From NCBI GenBank assembly GCA_016699675.1, contig CP064985.1, forward strand, positions 4,250,147 through 4,314,146: a DNA stretch of 64,000 nt. Direction: 5' to 3'. Each line of letters opens with the position of its first letter. The stretch's first letter is position 1. This document shows positions 55,535-64,000 of this stretch, piece after piece. The notes below the pieces were generated by a model. That model was not told the origin of the DNA and did no database searches. It saw only the letters and a list, made by a program, of their open reading frames with translations. The DNA is from Austwickia sp. (GTDB taxonomy: Bacteria; Actinomycetota; Actinomycetes; Actinomycetales; Dermatophilaceae). Made by a program: the position numbers and the translations under genes.

Positions 55535-55538
<4 letters not shown>
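54855..55538 (-). CDS. ADP-ribose pyrophosphatase (Nudix hydrolase)
   Basis: 227 residues. Hydrolyses ADP-ribose to AMP and ribose-5-phosphate. The Nudix box is GLLDVHGEPPHVAAARELAEETDL, with the one-residue-longer first spacer also found in mycobacterial Rv1700-type enzymes. The last Gly of the box is replaced by Asp. IEHPGAVSVVAL and LIKQYRHPVQATEWELPAG precede it as in the ADP-ribose group. The GTG overlaps the pyrG stop, and pyrG-Nudix adjacency is conserved in actinobacteria. Confidence 0.93.
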
Positions 55539-57307
<1,769 letters not shown>

Positions 57308-57353
57308 GGACCCCCAGTCTACGTGACGGTTCCGGAGGCGCTGGCCAGGGTCC

Positions 57354-57419
57354 GGACGGTACGGCGTGGCGCGCTGGACCGTACGGCGTGGCGCGCCGGG
57401 ATGCACGGCGTGGCAAGCC
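57354..57419. repeat. Three tandem 22-bp repeats between recN and pyrG
   Basis: Units at 57354, 57376 and 57398. The first two differ at two positions (GGACCGTACGGCGTGGCG is the shared core); the third is more diverged (GCACGGCGTGGC retained). On the minus strand it lies in the pyrG leader. Confidence 0.85.
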
Positions 57420-57448
57420 GGGTCAGCACTCGATTCAGCCCAAGGCGG

Positions 57449-59245
57449 CTACGGCCGCGGTTGAGCCTGGGCCTGGGCCTGCGTTTGGGCCGGCGTTTGG
57501 GCCTGCGCCTCGGCCTGCGCTTGGGCTTGGGCGCTGGCCTGGGCCAGGAGCTCGCGGGCGTGTTCGATGGCCACGTCGCTGGTGGCGCCCGCCATCATGC
57601 GCGCCAGCTCGGCCAGGCGGTCGTCGCCCTCGAGGACGCTCACCCCGCTCGTCGTCACCTGTCCCGAGCTGCTCTTGTGGATGACCAGGTGCCGGTCGGC
57701 GTAGGCGGCCACCTGTGGCAGGTGCGTCACGACGAGAACCTGGGCGTGGCGGGCCAAACGGGCGAGCCGCGCCCCGACGTCCAGTGCGGCCTTGCCGCCG
57801 ACCCCCGAGTCCACCTCGTCGAAGACGAACGTCGGCACATCGCCGCCGCCGGTCACCACCTCCAGGGCGAGCATCACCCGGGACAGTTCGCCGCCGCTGG
57901 CCGCCTTGGCGACGCTGCGCGGCGGGGTGCCCGGGTTGGCGGCCAGCCGAATCTCGACGGCGTCGATCCCCCACGGGCCGAAGCGCACCCGCGTGCCGTC
58001 GGGCAGCGGCAGGCCCTCGGGGTCCTCCTGGCGCTCCACGGCCACCTCCACCCGGGCCCGACCCATGGCGAGGTGCGCCAACTCGGCGGTGACGGCCTTC
58101 GACAACCCCGTGGCGGCCTTGACGCGGGCTCGGCTCAGCACCAGCGCGGCCTCCACGAGGACGCCCTGCAGCCGCACGGCGTCCTCGCGCAGCGCGGTGG
58201 CCCGGTCGTGCGCGCCGGCCAACTCGTCCAGCCGCGCCGCCGCGCGGCTCCCCCACTGCAACACGTCGTCGATCGTGTCGCCGTAGGTCCTCGTCAACCG
58301 GGACAGGGCCGCCCGCCGGTCCTGCACCACGGCCAGCCGGGCCGGGTCCGCGTCGATCCCATCGAGATAGGCGGCGAGGTCGGCACCCAGGTCCCCCGCG
58401 AGGTAGGCCAGTTCGCCCGCGCGCCGGGCCAGGTCGGCGAGATCGCCGTCGTGTCCGGCCTCCGCGAGCAGCACCGTCCGAGCGGCGGTCAGGAGGGCCG
58501 CGGCGCCCCCGGGCGACCCCGGTTCGTCCGTGCCCATCAGCGCGTCGTAGGCGCCGCCGGAGGCGGCGCGCAGGGCGTCGATGTGCGAGAGCCGTTCGTC
58601 CTCCGCGCGCAGGGCATCGTCCTCGCCGGGGCGCGGGTCCAGCCGCTCCAGTTCCTCGAGGCCGCTGCGGAGCACCTCCATCTCCACGGCCCGGTCGCGG
58701 GCCAGCTCGGTGACCCGCCGCAGTTCGGCCTGCGTGTGCCCCAGTGCGCGATAGGCGGCCTCGTACGCCGCCAGCGCGTCGGCGACCGGCCCGCCCCCGT
58801 AGTCGTCCAGCACCACCCGATGCTGATCGGGGCGGCGCAATCGCCATTGATCGGCCTGCCCGTGCACGGCCACGAGCGATTCGCCCAGCTCGCTCAGGAC
58901 CCCGATCGGCGCCTGGCGGCCGCCCACGTGCGCCCGGCTGCGGCCCTGGTCGGAGACGGTCCGCACCAGGATCAGGTCCTCGGTCACGTCGGCGCCCGCA
59001 GCCTGCGCCCGCGTCCGCGCCGCGTGGTCGGCGGGAAGCTCCACCACCCCTTCCACGACGGCCTGGCCCACACCGTGCCGCACCATGGCGGCGTCCCCGC
59101 GCGCGCCGAGCAGCAACCCGAGCCCGGACACGATCATCGTCTTGCCAGCGCCGGTCTCGCCCGTGAGGACGTTCAACCCCTCCGAGAGGTCCAGGACGGC
59201 GTCGTCGATGACACCCAAGCCCTGAATCCGGATCTGGCGGAGCAT
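57449..59245 (-). CDS. recN: DNA repair protein RecN with an Ala-Gln repeat tail
   Basis: 598 residues, an SMC-like ATPase for double-strand break repair. Walker A is LTGETGAGKTMIVSGLGLLLG near residue 30. A central coiled-coil lies at about 160-370. The signature is KAASGGELSRVMLALE, Walker B is TFVFDEVDSGVGGKAALDVG, and LVVTHLPQVAAYAD follows. The final 31 residues are almost entirely alternating Ala and Gln with a few Thr/Pro, encoded by hexanucleotide-like repeats at 57452-57544. The ATG at 59245 opens the conserved IRIQGLGVIDDAVLDL. No clear SOS box was found upstream. Confidence 0.95.
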   Translation of the reverse strand: MLRQIRIQGLGVIDDAVLDLSEGLNVLTGETGAGKTMIVSGLGLLLGARGDAAMVRHGVGQAVVEGVVELPADHAARTRAQAAGADVTEDLILVRTVSDQGRSRAHVGGRQAPIGVLSELGESLVAVHGQADQWRLRRPDQHRVVLDDYGGGPVADALAAYEAAYRALGHTQAELRRVTELARDRAVEMEVLRSGLEELERLDPRPGEDDALRAEDERLSHIDALRAASGGAYDALMGTDEPGSPGGAAALLTAARTVLLAEAGHDGDLADLARRAGELAYLAGDLGADLAAYLDGIDADPARLAVVQDRRAALSRLTRTYGDTIDDVLQWGSRAAARLDELAGAHDRATALREDAVRLQGVLVEAALVLSRARVKAATGLSKAVTAELAHLAMGRARVEVAVERQEDPEGLPLPDGTRVRFGPWGIDAVEIRLAANPGTPPRSVAKAASGGELSRVMLALEVVTGGGDVPTFVFDEVDSGVGGKAALDVGARLARLARHAQVLVVTHLPQVAAYADRHLVIHKSSSGQVTTSGVSVLEGDDRLAELARMMAGATSDVAIEHARELLAQASAQAQAQAEAQAQTPAQTQAQAQAQPRP

Positions 59246-59690
59246 GAGCTCAGCGTAGGCGGGCGCCCCGACAACGCTCGTGCGCGCAGCGCGGTGTCGG
59301 CACCGCCGCCAACCGGTGAATCACCCAGGTCGCGCGGCCGAGACCGGACACGCGCGGGGCCTCGCAGGGACGCCCGGGGCGGCGCCGCAGCCCGACGCCC
59401 CCAGCGGCCGCCTCACCGGCGACGACCGGGACACCGGGTCGCACCACCCGCCCCGATGTCCGGTACCGACAACCCCGTCCCACGGTCCTCACCCCACACC
59501 CCTCGTTTGCCGACCAGCCCAGCCGGCGCGCCCCACGACATGAAAAGCCGCGGGAACCGGCTCCGGTGCCCGCGGCGTCGTTACCGCTTTACTCCAGTTT
59601 CACCGACGCTTGACCGTTGGCTGACCTGATCGCTTGAGATATCTACCACATTTGTGGGTGGCCAGACCCATCCCATGGGCCGACGCGGCC
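59246..59690. other. nadK-recN intergenic region
   Basis: 445 bases with no gene I can support; an 80-codon frame at 59250-59492 looks like GC-biased noise. The nadK-side end (59577-59680) is AT-richer and carries CCAC-ATTT-GTGG. A strong terminator (59543-59576) divides it. The part below it must hold the recN promoter. Confidence 0.5.
59543..59576 (-). terminator. Rho-independent terminator of the tlyA-nadK operon
   Basis: Read on the minus strand, GCCGCGGG pairs with CCCGCGGC around an inner ACCGG-CCGGT stem (59547-59576), followed at once by TTTT (59546-59543). It lies about 115 bases downstream of nadK and is the clearest canonical terminator in the window. Confidence 0.85.
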
Positions 59691-60689
59691 CTACCCCATG
59701 TGGCCGACGCGGCCATCGAGGTCGGCGGAGCCCCGATCGAAGGGCCGGTGCGCGTCGGCGTCCGCGCCGGTGTCGGGCAGTTCGCTCGCCTCCCCGGGAC
59801 GACCGCGCCAGCCGTGCACCGGCAGGGCGAACTTGCTGACCAGGCGATCCGTGAACGGCGCGGACTCCAGGCGGGCGAGCAGCACCGGCGTGCGGCTGCG
59901 GGTGACCTCGATGCGCGCGGAGCCGGGCAGATCCACGGGCCGCTGCCCGTCGCACCACATGACGCCCCGACCGTCCGTGCCGGGCACGATCTCGACGGCG
60001 ATCCGCGAGTCCGGGCTGACGACCACCGGCCGGGCGAACAACGCGTGGGCCGAGATCGGCACCAGCAGCAACGCCTCGACGTCCGGCCAGACGACCGGGC
60101 CGCCGGCCGAGAACGCGTACGCCGTGCTCCCCGTCGGCGTCGCCACGATGACGCCGTCGCCGCCCCAGCTGGACAGCGGACGATCGTCGATCTCGAGGAT
60201 GATCTCCAACATGCGCTCGCGGGCCGCCTTCTCGACCGTGACCTCGTTGAGTGCCCACCGTCGGGCGATCTCCCGCTCGGCGTCGCGGGCGACCACGTCG
60301 AGCGCCACCCGCTCCTCCACGGCGTAGTCCGCGTCGAGGATCTGTTGCGCGGTCACCGCCAGGGCGTCCTTCTCGGCCTGCGCCAGGAAACCCACGTGCC
60401 CGAAGTTGATCCCGAGCAGGGGAACCCCCGACCCGCGCACCATGTCGGCCGCGCGCAGGATCGTGCCGTCCCCGCCGAGCACGCAGACGAGCTCCGCGCC
60501 GTCGGCCGGTCGCGCCGGGTCTGCGGCCACGACGCCGTCCAGGGCGCTCGCGCCCAGCGCCTCGATGTCCTCCGGCAGCATGGCTGCCTGCAGCCCGGCT
60601 CGACCGAACAGCTCCGCCAAGTCCCTCGTGTGCCGACGCAGGCCAAGTCGGGTGACGTTGGTGACGAGCAGGATCCTCCGGGTCATCAT
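59691..60689 (-). CDS. nadK: NAD kinase
   Basis: 332 residues. Phosphorylates NAD to NADP. Signatures are VLGGDGTILRAADMV (GGDGT at residues 72-76), GVPLLGINFGHVGFL, the ALNEVTVEK motif, and ATPTGSTAYAFSAGGPVVWP. The C-terminus runs about 30 residues past the conserved end with an Asp/Gly-rich tail. The ATG overlaps the tlyA stop (ATGA), conserved in this gene pair. Confidence 0.96.
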   Translation of the reverse strand: MMTRRILLVTNVTRLGLRRHTRDLAELFGRAGLQAAMLPEDIEALGASALDGVVAADPARPADGAELVCVLGGDGTILRAADMVRGSGVPLLGINFGHVGFLAQAEKDALAVTAQQILDADYAVEERVALDVVARDAEREIARRWALNEVTVEKAARERMLEIILEIDDRPLSSWGGDGVIVATPTGSTAYAFSAGGPVVWPDVEALLLVPISAHALFARPVVVSPDSRIAVEIVPGTDGRGVMWCDGQRPVDLPGSARIEVTRSRTPVLLARLESAPFTDRLVSKFALPVHGWRGRPGEASELPDTGADADAHRPFDRGSADLDGRVGHMG

Positions 60690-61504
60690 CGTCCTTCAAA
60701 GCTTCGTACGGCGTGCGCTGCGGCCGCCGTGTCGTCGGGCAGGGCGAACTCCGCCCGTGTTGTGACCCACACTAGGTACTCGTGGTTGCCGCTGCCCCCG
60801 GGCACGCGTGTCGGCGTCACCGCCCGGGGGAAGAGGCCCGCGGCACGATAGGCCTCCAGGACCCCGGCGACCGCGTCGATGCGCTCCGCGGCACGGCGTA
60901 CGACGCCGCTCTTGCCGAGGCGGGCCCGGCCCACCTCGAACTGGGGTTTGACCAGCAGCACCCCCTGGCCGCCCGGCGCGACGAGTCCGGCCAGGTCGGT
61001 GGCGACGAGGCGCAGGGAGATGAAGCTGAGGTCGGCGACGAGGACTCCGAACGGGCCCCCGACCTCGCTGGGGACGATGCCCCGCACGGACCGTCCCGAC
61101 ATCTCGATCACGCGGGGATCCGACCGGAGCGCGCCGGCCAGCTGGTCGCGTCCCACGTCGAGCGCGACCACACTGGCCGCGCCGCGGTCGAGGAGCACCT
61201 GGGTGAACCCGCCGGTGGAGGCGCCGACATCCACGCACCGCTGCCCGCCGACCGACCACGGCTCCGGCTCGACGCCACCGAAGGCGTCGAAGGCCGCCAC
61301 GAGCTTGCGGGCGGCGCGCCCGACCCATTCGGGCCCGGCGCTCTCGACGCGCAACTCGTCGCCCGGACGCACCGGGTGGGCGGGTCGGCGCACGGCCGCG
61401 TCGTTGACGAGCACCGCGCCCCTCTTGACCAGGTCAGCGGCGGCGCCGCGGGATCTGGCCAGGCCGCGAGCCACCAGGGCCACGTCGAGCCGCTGGTCGC
61501 TCAT
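60686..61504 (-). CDS. tlyA: TlyA-family 16S/23S rRNA 2'-O-methyltransferase
   Basis: 272 residues. An N-terminal S4 RNA-binding domain (RLDVALVARGLARSRGAAADLVKRGAVLVN) precedes the FtsJ/RrmJ-type methyltransferase: SAM loop VDVGASTGGFTQVLLDRGA, VADLSFISLR, and the catalytic Lys in LLVKPQFEVGR. In mycobacteria TlyA methylates 16S C1409 and 23S C1920 and sets capreomycin sensitivity. It lies in the conserved order HAD-small ORF-tlyA-nadK and overlaps both neighbours by 4 bases. Confidence 0.95.
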   Translation of the reverse strand: MSDQRLDVALVARGLARSRGAAADLVKRGAVLVNDAAVRRPAHPVRPGDELRVESAGPEWVGRAARKLVAAFDAFGGVEPEPWSVGGQRCVDVGASTGGFTQVLLDRGAASVVALDVGRDQLAGALRSDPRVIEMSGRSVRGIVPSEVGGPFGVLVADLSFISLRLVATDLAGLVAPGGQGVLLVKPQFEVGRARLGKSGVVRRAAERIDAVAGVLEAYRAAGLFPRAVTPTRVPGGSGNHEYLVWVTTRAEFALPDDTAAAAHAVRSFEGR

Positions 61505-61656
61505 GCCTCCCCGGACAGGCGCTCGGTGAGCAGGGCGTGCAGCCGGTCGGCGGCGTCGATCTGCCCGTCCAGATGGTCCGCGTCAGCGCTCTCCAGGGCG
61601 GCCAGCGCCGCGTCGATGTCGGGGTCTCCCGGGGCGGGGATCTCGGTGTCGCTCAT
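61501..61656 (-). CDS. Small conserved-position protein (51 residues)
   Basis: 51 residues from the ATG at 61656, acidic and helical (GDPDIDAALAALESADADHLDGQIDAADRLHALLTERL). A small ORF occurs at this position in other actinobacteria (between the HAD gene and tlyA). Both ends overlap the neighbours by 4 bases (ATGA at each junction), which strongly supports real translation. Function unknown. Confidence 0.8.
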   Translation of the reverse strand: MSDTEIPAPGDPDIDAALAALESADADHLDGQIDAADRLHALLTERLSGEA

Positions 61657-62699
61657 GGGCTGCCGTCCTTCGTCGGGTCCGCCGCACGAAGGGCGTCGGG
61701 ACTGGGTGGCGAGCCGGCGTCGACGGCAGCCCAGCATGCGGCGACGAGCGCGCGGGCCCGCTCGTCGACCGAGCCGTCGCCCGAGAACACGGGTCCCTCA
61801 TCGGTCAGCCGTGCCTCGACTCCGCCGCAGCGGGCGGCGTGGCCCCGGTCCGCGGGCGCGACCTCCGCGGCGACGTACGGCTCAGCCAACGCCCGAAGGT
61901 CTCGGGCGAGGAAGGCGGGGCGTCGCACGGCCGGCGCCAGCGCGACGTCGGCGAGGTCGTTGACCCCGGTGAGGACCAGCAGGGCCGGGATGCCGGCACG
62001 ATTGGCCCCCTCGATATCGGTGTCCAACCGGTCGCCGATCGCCAGCGTCTGGTCCTTGGGCGTGCCGAGCACGGCTGCACTCAGGTCGTACAGCGGGGTG
62101 TGGGGCTTGCCCACGACCACGGGGTCGACCGCGACGGCGGCCCGCACGACCCGCACGAGGGAACCGTTGCCCGGGGCGACGCCGCGGGCGGTGGGCAGCG
62201 TCAGATCGTCGTTGGAGGCGACCCAGAGGGCCCCGCCGTTCACGACGTACGAGATCTCTGCCAGGTCGCTCCACGCCACGTCCCTGCCGTAGCTCTGCAG
62301 CACTCCGGCCACGGGCTCGCCCTGGGCCGACTCCGCGGTCGTGACCAGGCGCAGGCCGGCCCCGGCGAGCGCGACGGCCACCCCGGGCCCGCCGACCCCC
62401 AGCACCGCGGCGCCCTCCCCCAGGCGCTCGCGCAGGTGTGCCGCGGCCGCCTGCGCGCTGATGACGATCGACTGCAGCGTGACGGTGAGCCCAAGTTCGG
62501 TCAGGTGGTCGGCCACGTCCTGCGGCGGCCGAGACCCGTTGTTGGTGGCGTAGACGATCCCCGCACCGGTCTCCCGGGCCCGCTCCAGGGCCGGCACGGC
62601 ATGGGGGATGGCCGCTGGTCCCGCGTACACCACCCCATCCAGGTCGCACACGAGGCCGCGAAAGCCCGCCAGGAGCGGTGCGGGTTCGGTGGAACTCAC
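61653..62699 (-). CDS. HAD-IIA family phosphatase (NagD/phosphoglycolate type)
   Basis: 348 residues. Motif I is VCDLDGVVYAG near residue 18, motif II is YATNNGSRPP, Lys of motif III is in VVVGKPHTPLYD, and motif IV is LAIGDRLDTDIEGANRAG, with the class IIA cap between. The extra C-terminal 80 residues (PYVAAEVAPADRGHAARCGG onwards) are seen in the actinobacterial Rv1692 group, which acts on glycerol-3-phosphate-like substrates. GTG start overlapping the upstream gene (GTGA). Confidence 0.9.
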   Translation of the reverse strand: MSSTEPAPLLAGFRGLVCDLDGVVYAGPAAIPHAVPALERARETGAGIVYATNNGSRPPQDVADHLTELGLTVTLQSIVISAQAAAAHLRERLGEGAAVLGVGGPGVAVALAGAGLRLVTTAESAQGEPVAGVLQSYGRDVAWSDLAEISYVVNGGALWVASNDDLTLPTARGVAPGNGSLVRVVRAAVAVDPVVVGKPHTPLYDLSAAVLGTPKDQTLAIGDRLDTDIEGANRAGIPALLVLTGVNDLADVALAPAVRRPAFLARDLRALAEPYVAAEVAPADRGHAARCGGVEARLTDEGPVFSGDGSVDERARALVAACWAAVDAGSPPSPDALRAADPTKDGSP

Positions 62700-64000
62700 G
62701 GGGTGTCGCCCTCCGGGCGGTCGGGCTCCGGACGGTCGGGCACGGAATCGTACGGCGCCGCCGGACCCGATTCGGGCGCGTCGCCCGGGACGGGCTCCTC
62801 GGCATGCTGCTCGGCCGCCTGCGCCTCGTCCCCGATCGGGCCGGATTCGGGCGCGTCGCCCGGGGCGGGCTCCTTGGCGTGCTGTTCAGCCGCCTGCGGC
62901 TCGTCGCCGATCGGGCCATCAACCGCGTCCCGAGCTGGCTCGTCGGTCACGTCCTTCTCGGAGATCTCGGGCGCCCGCTGAGCGGGGTCCTCGGTGGGGT
63001 CCTCAACGGAACCCTCTGACTCGCCCTGCGAAGCGTCCTCGGTGTCGTCCTCGCCGAGGTCGACGAAGACGATCCCGTCCAACTCGTCGAGTCGCTCGGC
63101 GGCGTCGGTAACTGCCTCCGCATCGGCGTCGGCGGCTTCCGCGAACCACGCCCGTGCGAGCCCCCGGTCGCCACGGGCGAGTAAGGCCTCGGCGTAGGCA
63201 TAGAAGAGCCGAGCCGACCAGGGATCGCGCCGGTTGGGGTTCAGCTCCGGGGTCTCCAGCAGGACCACGGCAGCGTCCAGGTCACCCATGTCACGCCGGA
63301 TCCCGGAGCAGACGATGAGCAGCTCCAGCCGCTCTGCCTTCCCCAACGTGCGCGCCTCGGGGGAACCCGCCAATTCCAGGGCCCGCTCGGGACGGCCCAG
63401 TCCGCGCTCGCAATCGACCATGAGCGGCAGCAGGTGCTGAGATCCCGAAAGCCTGCGCGCCGTGCGGAATTCGCTGAGGGCCAGCTGGAAATCGCCTTCG
63501 CGATAGGCGACCAGGCCACGCGTCTCCCGGACGGCGGCGACGCGGCCCGCACGCCGTACGGCGGTCTCCGCGTGCGCCCGGGCGGCGACGACGTCGACGT
63601 CCAGGAGGCGAGCGACCATCACCAGGTGCTGGCCGACGCCCTTGGCGTTGTCCTTGCTCAGCGTGCGGAGCTCGTTCTTGACGGTGCGGTCGATCTCGAA
63701 GCCGGTGACGTCCTCGTCGATCGCCGGGTCCGGGCGGTGCCCCTGCTTGGGCGCCAGGCGCGGACCCCGAGCGGCACTATCGCCGCCAGCGTCAGCGCGG
63801 CCGTCCCTCGCGACGTCTCTGCCCTGGCCCTTGCGCGGTCCAGACCCCCGTCCGGGCCTGCCCCGCGAGGCGTCCCGGGCGCCCCCATCGCTCCCCGAAC
63901 CGTTGCCGCTCCGCGCACCACGAGGTTCGCCGCGCCGCGAATCGCCGCGTCCACCGCGGCCGCTCGCACCCCGCTCTCTCGCTCCGGTATCGCGCCGTGC
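62696..64000 (-). CDS. TPR-containing protein with an RG-rich N-terminus (partial, 5' end beyond window edge)
   Basis: The frame is open from the right edge to the stop at 62696, at least 434 residues; the start lies outside. Residues visible first (about 95) are Arg/Gly-rich and disordered (GRGGRGDSRRGEPRGARSG, GRPGRGSGPRKGQGRD), like RNA-binding RGG tails. Then DEDVTGFEIDRTVKNELRTLSKDNAKGVGQHLVMVARLLDVD starts a TPR-like helical domain of about 170 residues. The C-terminal 110 residues are acidic and include a perfect-period 25-residue tandem repeat. It corresponds in position to mycobacterial Rv1691. Function unknown. Confidence 0.88.
   Translation of the reverse strand, partial: ARRDTGARERGASGRGGRGDSRRGEPRGARSGNGSGSDGGARDASRGRPGRGSGPRKGQGRDVARDGRADAGGDSAARGPRLAPKQGHRPDPAIDEDVTGFEIDRTVKNELRTLSKDNAKGVGQHLVMVARLLDVDVVAARAHAETAVRRAGRVAAVRETRGLVAYREGDFQLALSEFRTARRLSGSQHLLPLMVDCERGLGRPERALELAGSPEARTLGKAERLELLIVCSGIRRDMGDLDAAVVLLETPELNPNRRDPWSARLFYAYAEALLARGDRGLARAWFAEAADADAEAVTDAAERLDELDGIVFVDLGEDDTEDASQGESEGSVEDPTEDPAQRAPEISEKDVTDEPARDAVDGPIGDEPQAAEQHAKEPAPGDAPESGPIGDEAQAAEQHAEEPVPGDAPESGPAAPYDSVPDRPEPDRPEGDTP
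62769..62918. repeat. Two 75-bp tandem repeats within the TPR protein gene
   Basis: Units 62769-62843 and 62844-62918 differ at a few bases and encode two copies of a 25-residue acidic unit (GPIGDEPQAAEQHAKEP... and GPIGDEAQAAEQHAEEP...). The frame is kept, so copy number can change without breaking the gene. Confidence 0.85.

Noticed and set aside
59250..59492. 80-codon minus-strand frame between nadK and recN
   Set aside because: Arg/Gly-rich, no similarity to any family I know, no ribosome site; not at the position of steA or mctB.
59246..59540. SOS (LexA) box for recN
   Set aside because: Searched for GAAC-N4-GTTC-type symmetry upstream of recN; none convincing.

Overview
The window is very GC-rich DNA with dense genes, many GTG starts and many 4-base gene overlaps. 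Its gene content and order are those of an actinobacterium. Two ancestral actinobacterial blocks can be recognised. The first is alaS-ruvX-mltG-aroE-aroC-aroK-aroB ... efp-nusB ... pyrR-pyrB-pyrC, all on the minus strand. The second is TPR protein-HAD phosphatase-small ORF-tlyA-nadK-recN-pyrG-Nudix, in the order known from mycobacteria (the Rv1691 to Rv1700 region). I lean towards Micrococcales (Dermatophilaceae/Intrasporangiaceae-like), but that is only an impression.

Layout. 1-2.7 kb: pyrimidine synthesis (pyrC runs off the left edge). 2.9-6.9 kb: a GAF-domain regulator followed by an acetaldehyde-type dehydrogenase and a zinc alcohol dehydrogenase. 7.1-8.8 kb: pgi. 9.1-13.2 kb: a tightly coupled operon of a 54-residue disordered protein, an ECF sigma factor, a 162-residue protein and a 943-residue TPR-CHAT (caspase-like) protein. 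13.4-14.9 kb: a thiosulfate uptake pair (TsuA/TsuB type). 15-16 kb: nusB and efp. 16.3-18.2 kb: a lipoprotein solute-binding protein with a Pro/Thr/Ser insert. 18.18-19.87 kb: a complete IS1380-family element with 15-bp inverted repeats and a 5-bp target duplication. 20-21.8 kb: a two-component system in which both genes carry a one-base frameshift. 21.9-23.6 kb: a DGPF/YCII protein with an ECF42-type sigma factor. 23.6-26.2 kb: S10 peptidase, and a MarR regulator divergent from a YceI gene with paired operators. 26.2-34.4 kb: the aro-mltG-ruvX-alaS block. 34.9-41.1 kb: a complete oligopeptide ABC importer. 41.1-50.6 kb: rarA, MMPL exporter, two acetyltransferases, a DUF480-methyltransferase fusion, HAD hydrolase and aspS, interspersed with palindromic repeats. 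50.7-54.3 kb: a cluster of three toxin-antitoxin or abortive-infection modules (PIN/RHH, VapBC, AbiEi/AbiEii), the last with a frameshifted toxin. 54.4-64 kb: YchJ-like protein, Nudix, pyrG, recN, nadK, tlyA and neighbours.

How it fits together. The housekeeping genes are intact and translationally coupled. Accessory genes sit in two islands, mostly on the opposite strand, that split the ancestral alaS-to-pyrC cluster, and in a defence-type island beside aspS. The most intriguing unit is the sigma factor / 162-residue protein / TPR-CHAT operon. It resembles the protease-controlled sigma-factor part of type III-E CRISPR (Craspase) loci, but no CRISPR or Cas gene is present here. All three frameshifts lie in accessory genes and each is explained by loss of a single base. 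This means either decay of these genes or local sequencing error.
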